This document shows, one piece after another, positions 23,724 to 35,469 of a stretch of DNA of 64,000 bases (position 1 is the first letter of the stretch; each line of letters begins with the position of its first letter). The position numbers and the translations under genes were made by a program. A model generated the notes under the pieces. That model was not told where the DNA came from. It saw only the letters and a program-made list of their open reading frames with translations, and did not search any database. This DNA comes from Chiridota heheva (Eukaryota > Echinodermata > Holothuroidea > Apodida > Chiridotidae), in NCBI GenBank assembly GCA_020152595.1, contig JAIGNY010003255.1, positions 1 to 64,000 of the forward strand, written 5' to 3'.

Positions 23724-25309
23724 TGGACGGTCTTCTGATACGCACATTATTTATGGGTGGGAATATTGTGATATATACTGTAACTGAACCTAATTTCTTG
23801 CACCCCCTAATTTCGTGCACTACATATTATGTTCGATTCCATCTAGTTTAGCAACCAATTTCGAACAATCGGACTCACGAGCTAAAACTTACATTCAAAA
23901 TCGTGAAAAAGACGCTTCCTGGGGTAAGGGAGAAAAATACAATATAACTCACATCCTAAAAGATATTTTTCTTTAAGAAATTACTGGTCCAGTTGAGCCA
24001 ATAAGAACAACAATTTTGCCTTCTTACTCGAAAACACACATCCATCTGCTATAACTGACGTTAGGATTAAGGACGTTTTATTATGTAATGATGGCCTAAG
24101 TTTTAATAAAAAGTTTATACAAAGGTCACATCGGGTTCAAAACTGATGAATATTTAAGAGCTTAAACTTTAACTCAAGCCTATGACGTTACAAAAGTTGA
24201 TTTCCGTCCCGCGATAGTGTGTGAAAATTATATATTTTCTTATAGTATTCTTATTCAAATAAATAATATGTGAGCGTTAATGCACAAGAAAAGAGACTAA
24301 AGAAACAAATGTAAGGTCTAGGTAGATTCTTTTCACCAGTGGCAGATATCACTAAAAATAAGCTATGCAGAATGTGTTTTAGTGCGATTGCTTGTTAAAC
24401 TTGCGATTGCTTGTTAAAGACTCGAAAGAGTGATTTTTGATCGTTTTTTTACGCTTGATTTTTTCATGGAAAAGTTTCTTTTTTATTCATCACAGTTTTA
24501 AAGATGAGTAGTTTAGTGAAATCTTCAAAGAAATTTTAAAGGCAAGTTCTCGTTTTTAATAAAATTTTCGCCATTTTCTTTCTTTGGTGCACGAAATTAG
24601 GTTTCCCCATGCTACCTATTTTCACTATTGAATTCAAAACATTCTGCTTCCATCCCCAAAGCCCAACAACCAGTAATATTTTAACGATACAATTATATCC
24701 TGCCATCTCCACTGCATCTAATACAGACGAATATTCCATTGTAATGGGCCGCGGAGCAGGGGGACGGGTAAAGCAGAGATTTAGAGCGAATGAGTATGAA
24801 GATTCGTACTAGGGGAGGGGCACTTGCTTTTTCGCAAATCAAAAGAAGGATGACCTGCAATTTGGCAACAACTACTGTTGCAAGAAAATTTGAACATAAT
24901 GTTGCAAGAAAATATGAACACCAGAAAACTGATTATGTCCACTGAAACTGATAATTAGAAAAAATCAAATAAAATATTGCAGGATGATTTTTACTAATCA
25001 CGATTCGGGGCACTCCAGCCTCGCTGTGGACCCCTTTTGAAGATTGATAAATTATCTCCATAAATTTGGTGAAAATTATTTTGTTTTTTAAATTTCATTC
25101 AACTTCGATATCAATCTTCATGGACAAATTGTATCCTTCAAATTTGAAAATGGGAAACAGGAAAATCCCTAACGGGACTTTGTCGTGTGGACTTAAAGAC
25201 GAAATGGAAGAGTTGTCAGGACCAGGTCTGATCAGTTCAAGATCAGTATAAAAAAATAAAAAAATATGACAAATATATTATCTCCGAGGGCTATTAAAAC
25301 CGCTTTGAA

Positions 25310-25530
25310 TAGTGGAAGAAAATATTACACAAAATGGAATAAATTAAAATAATTTGCAGAAAATTGAAAACAAATATCCCGAAATTTGAAAAAAAATTCC
25401 CCCAAATTAAAAAGAACTGCCCCAAAATTAAAAAAATTGAATAAGATTACCCGAAAATTGAAGAAAATTTCCTTAAAATTAAAAAGAACTGCCCAAAATG
25501 AAAGAAAATGAAGAAATTTACCCGATTTTT
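25310..25530. repeat. AATT-rich periodic repeat block, copy 2
   Basis: Shortened counterpart of 1690-2080. Confidence 0.7.
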
Positions 25531-25934
25531 GTATTAATCTATATGACCAGATGACAGTATAAACAAAATCATCACCAAATTTGGGCGATATTTTACTATC
25601 TTCTTCTTTTTCTTTATTATCTTCTTCTTTGATGGGAGGGGGTTGAGCCAGGGACGTAGCTTGAAATATGAAGGGGAAGCGACCCATGTAAATTGACTGA
25701 ATTTATCGGAAAAGCAATCAAAGGTTTCATATAATTGGCAATAAAATATCAAAAACCGAACCGATACATCAGTACATTCCATAATCAAAATGTTACAGTT
25801 ATTCATTAAGTCACTAAAGGAGGAAGTGACAGCTCCCATTGATCCCCCTGGCTACATCCCTGTCGTTTATAAGGAAAATGAAAATTTTCTTCGGGAAAAT
25901 TTGTCTTACATCCTACAAATTTGCACTGATAAAG

Positions 25935-26170
25935 TAAGTTGCTGGAAATTTCCTTCATTTTTGGAAAATTTTCTTTAGTTTTCGGAAAATTCCCTTTATT
26001 TTCGGAAAATTCCTTTCATTTTTTGGAAAGTTTTCTTCAATTTTGGGGAAATTTCCTTCATTTTCGGTAAATTCCCTTAAATATTCGGGAATTTCTCTTC
26101 ATTTTCGGACAAAATATGGTAATTCTCTTCCTTTTCAGACAATTTTTGGGAACTTTTGCCAAAATTCATT
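25935..26170. repeat. AATT-rich periodic repeat block, specific to copy 2
   Basis: Tandem phrases like CCTTCATTTTCGGAAAATT with a period near 20 nt start exactly where homology with copy 1 ends. It is followed at 26233 by CCCCTGGCTACGTCCCT, which resembles the end of an inverted-repeat transposon. Confidence 0.75.
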
Positions 26171-26259
26171 CAATTTACTTCTACTGCTTGTTTAGTGTCT
26201 CTTTTGTCGACTTTCCTCCGCTTCCATCGCTCCCCCTGGCTACGTCCCTAGGTTAAGTT

Positions 26260-29200
26260 ACAAAGGAACCGAGGAGATCAGCTATTTACAAATTCACTGA
26301 CTTAGCATTTGACATTAGATTTTGCATTTCCGTCTTTCAGAGCAGTTGTTTGAAACGTGTGTGCACCCCCTCCTCCCACTTGAAATACTGCTCCGCGGCA
26401 CATGATTGTATAAGATACAATATACAGCTCCTCCCATCAGGAACACGTTAAGTCTGCGCAACTAGCATTAGAAACATATTACTACTGTAAACAACTTTCG
26501 AATTACCGTTCATTTTAGGCCTCAATTGACAAAAATGCACAATGTTTATGAGATTCGGGGTCAGTGAAAGAATATTGCATTATCTGTAAGAGTATTACTT
26601 CACCAGATCCAAAAATATACAGAAACGATCTGAACCAATAAAGCATTTCACATCTGTATTTATTATCAGAAAGAATGATATACTCTGAAAATAATCTCGA
26701 AATACCAAAATTGCTTACAATTCCCAAATGAGTCAATGGAGTGGTATTTTGTATCCCTTACATTGAATGCGCTTTCTTTTATATTTTGTGCCATATATGG
26801 AGGACTATGCAGTGACGTTTATAGTGTGTGTAATCTCTTGGGGAATTGTAAATATCATTATCACCTTAATAGAATAAAAATTCTGCATACAACTCCTTCT
26901 TGCTACAGAGTTGATCTTACATGCCTTTACCACAACATGTAGACATGGCTATTTACTTAAATTATGTAATGCATTTAATTTCATTTTCCAACAAATTTTC
27001 AGTTTCCAACAGATTTTCAGAAAAACTACAACAATACACATGGTTGTTGATACAAATTTTGGAATGGATTGGTCAGACATTGTCAAGAAAATATGGTAGG
27101 TATTTTCAATTTTACCGAAGCCTAAAGCTAAAAGTAAATTAAAGTCAACGTAAATGGGAATGGACACCTCAAGTCTTACAACCAATTTCCAAGTAAAATA
27201 GAAAAATTCCTAAAAGCATAAGGAAAGTAATTACTTAAATATTTTTATCACAACCATTGATCAAGATATTGAATGCGTGCAAGACTTTATATATAACCGA
27301 TCAATCATGATCAATGGTCATTACAAATCATCAAAATCAAAATCAATTTGCTCTTAAGTTGAAAGGCCAAAATGAAATATTTGCAAGTTTCCCATTTGAT
27401 TATCCTGAAAATAAAAGTTAGGGCTTAAAAATATAATACTGATAAACACTTTTACTCCATGCTACTTGAAAACTTACCTGCATGCCTGCTTTTAGATTTA
27501 ATTGTTCATTAATCAAGTGTCATTATTACTGGGTTTTTTTAAAATCTTAGTATAATCTTGACGGTTGACAATTTCATCTTGAAAGTCGGTCGACAGCCTA
27601 AATTTGATTTATCTATTTTCTTATTCATTCATGAACCTTTCAGTATCAAAAAACCTTATACAGGTACATTCCTTGAAGTCCACTTTAAGTTTGATGCATT
27701 TGCCCCATTTTATATCTTCAAAGACTTCATTGTACGAATTTGACTTAAAGGCCAATTATCGTCACTAATGCACGAGGTAATTTGAATTAAATTCGTGTGT
27801 TTTGATTGGTCGAAACACAATGGTACAATGTGCACTAACGTTCATAGGCCAATTACTGTCATTTGGGAATAAAATGTACGCAGTCACATTTTTATCACGA
27901 TAGATGGCCTTTAAGACACACATATATAAAATAAAATCTATAAAAGAGCAGCTTTCATCTTCATTTCTTTATAGAAACTTGTTGACATACAGAGGAATAC
28001 TACATCAATGTGTTGCTAGTGACAAGAACAGCATCCGTGTTTTGACCCTGGCCACATTGCAGCTTTGACAGGTTTGTCAGCTTTTATTAGTGATTCTAAA
28101 AACTGACAAACCAGAATAATTCAAGCATTTTACACGGTGCAACTTCCATCTTTATAATATTTCTCACACTGGTGTAGCTTCAGCCAGATATGCAAAAACA
28201 TGTTTCCTGTTACCCATAACCAGCACTATAGGTAATTATATAATCTAGCCCTCAGAGTATTTATGTTGCTTATACAAGCATAGTACATCTTTGTTGAATA
28301 GAAATCCTGAATAAATTTTAATTTAAAATAAACTGGTTACTGCAACATGAACAGCACATACACAGTATACAGCATATTTACCCTCAGTATTATTAACTTT
28401 ACTCAATATTTGACAATACATACCCCTGCATGCAACCCCAATCAAAATCCTCCACACGATTTTACTCTAAAGTGACAATATCTGTATTTGAAACCAATAG
28501 CATGTTTATTTACTACTATATTGCATGTACATGTAGTATATTACTTTCTTTTGATAAAATATAACTATTATTTCAAATGTTATAACTTTATGGTACTCTA
28601 TATAGTAACTCTTGAATGAAATTCCTGATAGGCGCAACAAGAAGTAGCTATTCCATAGGTGGAAAGTAACTACGAAATTAAACAAACATTTTAAATGTTC
28701 ACAATTCTTAGTGAAAATTAAATACTTACTATAATGTATACTAGAATATTGCAATTTGGGAATACAAAAATGTACAGGGGTTTATTTCAAGCATGACACA
28801 TTTAGCTACAAATTATACAAAACTATTCACTTGTACAGCAACTTCTCATTTTTGCAGCAGAGCTGCAACTGAACCATTTCTTAGGATTAACTTCAATATC
28901 AACCATGCTATAAATCCATATTAATCTGTCAATAACGGCATAATGTCGGTATAATAAGTTTATCGCATTATAATTTCATTTCGTTTTATTTTGTTATAAA
29001 ATAAGTGAAAATTGTATCATTTTGGGATGAATTTATCAAATTTTGTTTAAATATTATATTACTGAAATATTTTTGTTAACTTTTTATGTTGAAAATGAAA
29101 TTTCAGTCTTGATTATATACTAATGAAAATATAATTTCCTCATAATTCAAGTCTTCTATCCTGAAAACAGGAAATGATATCACACTTTTGCATTGTTCAC

Positions 29201-30160
29201 ATTTTAATAACATTCCTGCACCTCAGTTTTGTACATTATACAACGCCCAAATTTCAATTTAAGAATTAAAAAATTAATACCGTGCCAGACAAAATGAGAG
29301 AAAAAAAGCTAGGTTTATGGTGATAAGTAAGTGGCTATAGGAAGTCTACTCATCCACACTGTTAATTACCTTCCCAGCCTATATCAGTTGTTGATCCCTG
29401 GAAATGCATACCTAACTCACTCTCGCCAAACCACCGACTCTCAAATCTAACACAGTATGGTCTGTTGCATAACAAGTGGAAGCTGATTATATTGCCATGG
29501 ATGCCTAAAGAGAGTAAGAACACTTTCGACAGGGATATAGTATACAAAGTATACAAATCCTTGCTTTCCAGTATTCACTTTATTCATACAATGGTGAGAA
29601 CAATTCGGAAATACCTGTAACTTTACAGGAATGTAGGCAACATTATCCAAATTGATTTAAAATCCACCAAGGAATACAAAGAAAGCAAAATATTTTATCA
29701 AACTCGGTGAAACACTCATTTTACAGTTATTTGAAGATTTGTATGCAAATATGGGTAAATATGGAAGTGTTTGTGTTACTCTATGAACGAAACATAGGCT
29801 TTATTTTTATGAAAATCTATTGGTTTTGAGCCCTATGTCAATTCTATTTGTAAAATGTAAGATAAATCTAATGAAGAAGATTTGATTATCACCATACCCC
29901 CAAACAACCTCAACTTAAATAATCCATTTTGAACTTTTTCAAAGTCTCAGAGTAAGGGAAGAAGTATAAAATAAGAAATAATAATTTTGAAGCGTTTTCC
30001 TGTACATCCAATTTTTTAATATAATGAAAACTTCATACTATTATTTAACTTCAACGATTTGCTTACACTCATAATTTTGCTCTTTTCGGTACGCAGGAGA
30101 AAAGAAACCTGTCAATAGAACTTCAAACAGTTTATACCAACTGACCATGACCAAGGGAAA
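26260..30160. other. Copy-2-specific insert, no gene recognised
   Basis: About 3.9 kb of AT-rich DNA with no counterpart in copy 1. Frames of 60-80 codons (for example 27558-27743) show no known motif. One exon-like piece on the minus strand (29370-29446) is listed separately. Two phrases AGGCCAATTA about 100 bp apart near 27750-27850 are the only other repeat noticed. Confidence 0.5.
29370..29446 (-). other. Exon-like segment, minus strand
   Basis: Read on the minus strand it follows ACTGTGTTAG and precedes GTAATTAAC, and it has one open phase coding 25 residues including RWFGESELGMHFQGSTTDIG. Composition looks protein-like. No neighbouring exon with matching phase was found, so it may be chance. 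Confidence 0.25.
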
Positions 30161-30290
30161 AAGTAAGAGTCCAAAAGTATTTTTTAACTCTTTGAAGACA
30201 ATTTTACTCGAAGGGCATTTCCCCTTCCTTGTACCCTATAACAAGGGTTACAGTAGAGTCGGCGTATCCAGCGTACTTGATAACATTACT

Positions 30291-30300
30291 TATAAAAAGG
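30291..30300 (+). promoter_or_regulatory. TATA-like box upstream of receptor gene
   Basis: TATAAAAAGG, conserved with 4628-4636. A possible donor GTAAAAGT lies at about 30396. Acceptor-like TTAG and GTAG sit just before the coding ATG (30914-30922). Taken together a short 5' untranslated exon and a roughly 520-bp intron are possible. Transcript data are needed to prove this. Confidence 0.35.
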
Positions 30301-30952
30301 TGTCCAAGGCTACGCCTCTGACTTCTCGCCACGTTGAGCCCATGTGGCGAGAGGAAGGAGATCAACCTCTGTTAATACGTGTGTCCGTGTACGTAAAAGT
30401 ATGATTCGGAATATTATGTTCTATTGCATTAAACTTATAAATGGGTTGATAATATGAGTCAAATGTAGAAAGCTCTAACCGTCGATACATCAGAAATGTG
30501 CCAAGATAAATAAATGCCAACCTGAAAAGAACGCTATGCTGGAAACCAAATATAAAACACACTCTTATCTTTAGTTTCAAATTTAAATCTCAATCTTTTC
30601 ATTTAGGTCTGTTACACAAAAAATCTCGCCATCACATCCTTGTCCTTTGCTCATATAGGTGTAATTCAACTGCAACAATCGAGAGTATAAAGAAACAGTG
30701 TCAATGTTGCCAAATAGGATTAATCAATTACTCTTTCACGCCAAATGTTGTTCAAGTGTAGGATAGGATTATTTTGCTTTAAAAATGATATGATGGCAAT
30801 TATCAGTTATTTGACTAGCATATTGTTTAAGCAACAAGCTATATGATTATTTGGAATAATTTCTAACGGATTACGATGTGGTTTGATGAACAACAATCTT
30901 TGTGCTGGTGATTAGATTTGTAGTGAAACCTTTGATGAAATCACTCCCAGAG

Positions 30953-32530
30953 ATGTTTTTCCTGCGTATTGCTCTACTCTGTCAGTTATCTTATTTAACT
31001 AAGTGCATTCCCGATGTTAATTTGGGAACAGTAACCGGGTATACTTATGGGATTGACAGGTATATTTCTCCTACAAATAGTGATTTCACTCTGTACTGTA
31101 AAGCAAGTTTAAAAGGATTGGAGTTGAAATCATTTGTCATTTTTAAAGATAGGATCAATGTATCCAGCAATTATACACTGGTTGGAATAGATTATGCTAC
31201 GCTGTCATACAGAATTAGAGGAAACGATTCAGAGAGCATCTCATTTACATGCAAAGCAGTGTATACAATAAATGTAACAATATCTGCTTTATTGCATGTC
31301 AAGTTTCGCGGCGATTTATATAGGATGGCACCAACTTGCTTGTGTGGCTGCGGAAAGATTGCATTGATCGGCGAGAATGTTAAGTTAAGCTGTCTCGGAA
31401 GAAAGACGACTCATTCCTCCATGGAGCATCAATTGACAGAAAACGCATTATCTGTGTCAGCTTCGTGTCATACTAGTAGTGGAAATGGAATAGTGGGCAG
31501 GAAGTTGTGCACATTTGAAATGATCGAAATTAGAACAAATCTCTTTGTAACGCTGACACAAATACTAGCTAATCAGGGATTGAAATTTATTTGTTCTTCA
31601 ACGCCAGAGGCAGATAACTTTACTTGGTTCATCAACGTATCTACCGACACGCACACCTCTTGGCATAGCTTTGATGAATACAATGAAACAATCCCATTTG
31701 TAGATATTTCGAGCGGTTTTGGGAATTCTACACTTGTTCTTAATGGAACGGAATTGAAATATCTTAATATTACGTGCGTAGCTAAGCGAGGTTTGTTTAA
31801 AAATGGGTCGAGTATTTTTTCTTCCGCCGATAGTAATGATATTGCTACGTCATTGTCAACACAAAACTATATGCATAAAGATATAGGATCAACAAAGACT
31901 AATCCTTTTGGAAAGACTACTGTGATGTCTTTCTATACATGGTTACAAACTAAAGAGTCATCAAAAATTGATCAGTATACAAACAATACGGTGATGTATG
32001 ACACTACATGGTTACAAACTAAAGGCTTTACAAAGACTAATTCTTCTGGAAAAACCACGGTGATGTCTTTAACTACATGGTTAGAAACTAGCAGATTCCT
32101 TAATCAAACCACACGTTCAGTGTTGACATCAGCAACTAATAAATTTGCTACGAACCTGGGTGAAATGGCTGTGAATACCATTTCCGGCTTCACAGCACTA
32201 ATAGTCATTGGGGTGGTCCTTATTTTGACAGTTGTAACTCTGTGTTGTGCTGTAACATATAGAAAGTGGCTATTGGAAATAAACAGAGGAGTAATTACCC
32301 AACAAAATTCTCCGAATTGTGACATAAACAATACTGTTGGTAATAACGCTAAAGAAATACATTATTATTCGGCAATAAATGAGCCAGAGCCAGACCAATC
32401 TCTACAGAGCACGGGTTTTGCTGAATATTCATTCATTGGTGCGCTTGATGTGCACGAATTAAATGAAAAAACTGGTCCCGAAATGATATACAATGCAGTG
32501 TACGAACAGTCAAACGCAAATTGTGCATGA
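30953..32530 (+). CDS. Type I membrane protein with Ig-like domains and tyrosine-motif tail (orphan receptor)
   Basis: Single open frame of 525 codons from the ATG at 30953; another in-frame ATG at 30935 is in a poorer context. Residues 1-18 (MFFLRIALLCQLSYLTKC) look like a signal peptide. Cys49 and Cys100 fit a first Ig-like fold. A CLCGCG cluster is at 129-133, and a second, irregular domain follows Cys147. Cys214, Trp225 and Cys275 give the classic C-W-C pattern of a third Ig domain. A Ser/Thr-rich stalk (about 316-382) has three repeats each ending in TWLQT, TWLQT or TWLET. About 14 N-x-S/T sites lie in the ectodomain. A transmembrane helix covers about 410-434. The 90-residue tail has YSAI, YSFI and YNAV. 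I infer a cell-surface recognition or adhesion receptor; no named family is recognised. A decayed copy is at 5415-6956. Confidence 0.8.
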   Translation: MFFLRIALLCQLSYLTKCIPDVNLGTVTGYTYGIDRYISPTNSDFTLYCKASLKGLELKSFVIFKDRINVSSNYTLVGIDYATLSYRIRGNDSESISFTCKAVYTINVTISALLHVKFRGDLYRMAPTCLCGCGKIALIGENVKLSCLGRKTTHSSMEHQLTENALSVSASCHTSSGNGIVGRKLCTFEMIEIRTNLFVTLTQILANQGLKFICSSTPEADNFTWFINVSTDTHTSWHSFDEYNETIPFVDISSGFGNSTLVLNGTELKYLNITCVAKRGLFKNGSSIFSSADSNDIATSLSTQNYMHKDIGSTKTNPFGKTTVMSFYTWLQTKESSKIDQYTNNTVMYDTTWLQTKGFTKTNSSGKTTVMSLTTWLETSRFLNQTTRSVLTSATNKFATNLGEMAVNTISGFTALIVIGVVLILTVVTLCCAVTYRKWLLEINRGVITQQNSPNCDINNTVGNNAKEIHYYSAINEPEPDQSLQSTGFAEYSFIGALDVHELNEKTGPEMIYNAVYEQSNANCA

Positions 32531-32545
32531 ATAAGATAAAGTGGA

Positions 32546-32551
32546 AATAAA
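32546..32551 (+). terminator. Polyadenylation signal of receptor gene
   Basis: AATAAA 16 bases after the stop codon. The pseudogene copy has AATAAA in the matching region (after 6956). Confidence 0.5.
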
Positions 32552-32577
32552 ATGTAAGTCCTAATCTACTTCACTTT

Positions 32578-32960
32578 GAATTATTCATGACCTCTTAATC
32601 TTAAAAAATGATCCATGTACAATAATTTCATAATCAAATCATGGTTTCTATTGCGTAGGTCATAAAGTCACTATATTATTTCACCGAGAAATCCCGAAGA
32701 ACAATTTTTACATAGAAATTTATTGTCCCAAATCTTGGCTTAATGTTGCGTTTTATTTATATCTAAAATTATTCATGACCTCTAAATCTTAAAACGATCC
32801 ATATACAATGATTTTATAATCAAATTATGGTTTCTATTGCGTAGGTTATAAAGTGTAATACGAATCACTATATTAATTCACTGAGAAATCCCGAAGAACA
32901 ATTTTTACATTGAAATTTATTGTCCCAAATCTTGAATTAATTTTGCGTTTAATTTATATC
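32578..32960. repeat. Two-unit tandem repeat (about 190 bp) 3' of receptor gene
   Basis: Counterpart of 7003-7399; the second unit starts near 32767 with ATTATTCATGACC. Confidence 0.8.
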
Positions 32961-33043
32961 TGAAATTGATGAAATTATATCTAACATGTACTCTGAAATG
33001 ATATTTCCAAAATGTTTCTTACACACACCTGAAACAACGCACA

Positions 33044-33053
33044 TATATAAAAG
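33044..33053 (+). promoter_or_regulatory. TATA-like box TATATAAAAG downstream of receptor gene
   Basis: Identical in both duplication copies. A GTAAGT follows about 40 bp later. It may serve a second transcript leading to the exon at 36114. Weak evidence. Confidence 0.3.
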
Positions 33054-33059
33054 CTTGAA

Positions 33060-33985
33060 ACTGACTAAGTTTATATGTTTGGTTATTACTCGTAAGTTTA
33101 GACGAAATAAGAAGTACTAGTTTCTAAAATGAAGCGAAAATATTTATTACCTCACTGTATATAGCTGATATACTGCAGTAATATTTGAAAAGACTATACA
33201 CATTAGTGCAAAAATATTATAAGCCAAATTCCTGCTTTTAGAATTTGTAAGAGCTAGTGTTCAACTAATGTATGCAAATGCTTCACATTGCACTGCGCTA
33301 GCTGTATATGTGATTTTTTCCAACAATGATATTCCAGATCTCTCTCGTTTTATCTAAATGTAGTCATTTCATGCCCTACACTTACTATATAGGTCTAAGT
33401 AGACTGGAAAGCCCAGTAAAATTATGCATCCGAATCAGTAAGGTTTACAAAATGCTTTCTGTTATTTAAACATATATAAATAGCAACTGCATTTTTTTTG
33501 TAACGGGTTCTATTTTTCTCTCTGTATTTACGATACGTCAAATTTTAGTTTGAGTATAAACTGATGAATTAATTTATTTAGCATTTACACTTTTCATTTT
33601 TTTAAGGTTGTAACTCTTCTATGTATAGTTTGTATGTTTTCATCGTAGCCTTCGAATATGGTTCCTTCATAAAACACTGTAACCAAACTAAATGCATATA
33701 ATGGCTTTTGCAAGTAAAAATTTGCTTAAAAGCTTTCGAATGTACTGTAGGCCAATCAACTGTACAAACAAAATTACAGGAGTAGGCCATTTGTCTTATA
33801 AGTTATCAAGCAGATGCCTGTTATGTTGCAACATAAATAATTGAAATAGACATATTAATAAAATGAAAAATAAAAATGAGAAAACATTTTTCTCAAACAA
33901 TTGAAACACTTTATAGTTTTTGTATACAAATATTATTATTTAAAATTACATGCTTCGCTAGAAGCATCACGTACGTAGGCGTATC
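33060..33985. other. Non-coding stretch, conserved with copy 1
   Basis: Aligned to 7490-8405. Nothing coding in both copies. Confidence 0.6.
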
Positions 33986-33987
33986 AG

Positions 33988-34127
33988 CACGTGCTTATAT
34001 GGAGGGGCACGTGTTTATATGGAGGGGCACGTGCTTACATGGAGGGGCACGTGCTTATATGGAGGGGCACGTGCTTATATGGAGTGGCACGTGCTTATAT
34101 GGAAGGGCACGTGCTTCTATGGAGGAG
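33988..34127 (+). repeat. 20-bp E-box minisatellite, seven perfectly phased CACGTG
   Basis: Cores begin at 33988, 34008, 34028, 34048, 34068, 34088 and 34108, an exact 20-bp period. All seven keep CACGTG, the E-box bound by bHLH factors of the MYC/USF/CLOCK class. Linkers vary (CTTATAT, TTTATAT, CTTACAT, CTTCTAT) while the core does not. It lies 1.46 kb after the receptor stop codon. Confidence 0.95.
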
Positions 34128-34807
34128 CAAGACGACTTTTGGCTGAAAATAAAGCGATTGCCTGAATTCTGAGATGGGGTTAAATTGCTCAATTGTTGCA
34201 TTTTGTTGAAAATTTTATACCAGTAATCAGCATTTTGGAATCAATATACGAATATACTCCTTATATTCAAAATGCTATAATCATGTAGAAAATGAAAGTA
34301 AGAAATTTTGAAAATATAGAACACCAAATGGATGACTTCGGTACAACAACAAAAACTGTTTTTTTTTTTTTTTGTCAATTCACCATTCTGCCCGAAAAAC
34401 GCTGCTGCTGCCCCAAAAAATGTCGATTTTTCGAAACGGTGGTGTGGGGGATTTTCCCATTGCCCTCCCGTTCCATACGGTTACACATCAATATCATCAT
34501 GCAGATGTAAAAAGAAAGGTAGGAAGTTAATGATACTGACTTAATCAGGCTTCTACGCTGTGATTAAAGTAATTATAAAGCAAAAGTTTAATGAAACGAA
34601 GAAAGGGTAAGCATGCTGAACTTCCCCGCCCGCCTTTTCATTAATTCACTTTTCCTTTTGTAATTGAAAAACAACAAAAAAGTAGAATGTACGGTTTCAA
34701 AATAACAGATGCGTAGAATAAAGATAATCATTGATATTCTAAAAGACGACTATATGTTATTTCATTTCCATGTATATGTGACAACAGTGATACGTCCCTT
34801 CCTTTAT

Positions 34808-35402
34808 ACCCACGTTCTATTCAATGACTACTTTAAAGGAGATACCCACGTTCTATTCAATGACTACTTTAAAGGAGATACCCACGTTCTATTCAATGAC
34901 TACTTTAAAGGAGATATCCACCTTCCATTCACTGACTACTTTAAAAGAGATACCCACGTTCTATTCACTGACTACTTTAAAGGAGATACCCACGTTCTAT
35001 TCACTGACTACTTTAAAGAAGATACCCACGTTCTATTCGCTGACTACTTTAAAGGAGATACCCACGCTTATTCACTGACCACTTTAAAGGAGGTACCCAC
35101 GTTCTGTTCACTGACTACTTTAAAGGAAATAACCACGATCTATTCACTGACTACTTTAAAGGAGATACCCACGTTCTATTTACTGACTACTTTAAAGGAG
35201 ATACCCACGTTCTATTCGCTGACTACTCTAAAGGAGATACCCACGCTTATTTACTGACTACTTTAAAGGAGGTACCCACGTTCTGTTCATTGACTACTTT
35301 AAAGGAGACACCCACGTTCTATTCGCTAATCACTTTAAAGGAGATACCCACGTTCTATTCACTGACTACTTTAAAGGAAATACCCACCTTAAAGGAAATA
35401 CC
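34808..35402 (+). repeat. 36-bp minisatellite (TTTAAA type), copy 2
   Basis: About 17 units in the same order of variants as 9202-9790. A 182-codon frame with 12-residue repeats runs through part of it (34709-35257). I judge it non-coding because neighbouring frames are equally open and copy 1 is frameshifted. Confidence 0.95.
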
Positions 35403-35408
35403 CAAAAC

Positions 35409-35462
35409 AAATGCTTTAAAGTAGTCAGTGAATAGAAATTCACGGACTACTTTAAAGCATTT
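35409..35462. repeat. 25-bp inverted repeat at array end, one mismatch
   Basis: Arms 35409-35433 and 35438-35462 around an AGAA loop. One mismatch interrupts pairing; the copy at 9797-9850 is perfect. Confidence 0.9.
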
Positions 35463-35469
35463 AGTGACC

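Noticed and set aside
34709-35257. 182-codon frame with 12-residue repeats
   Set aside because: It arises from the 36-bp period; a neighbouring frame is also open over 84 codons and copy 1 is frameshifted.
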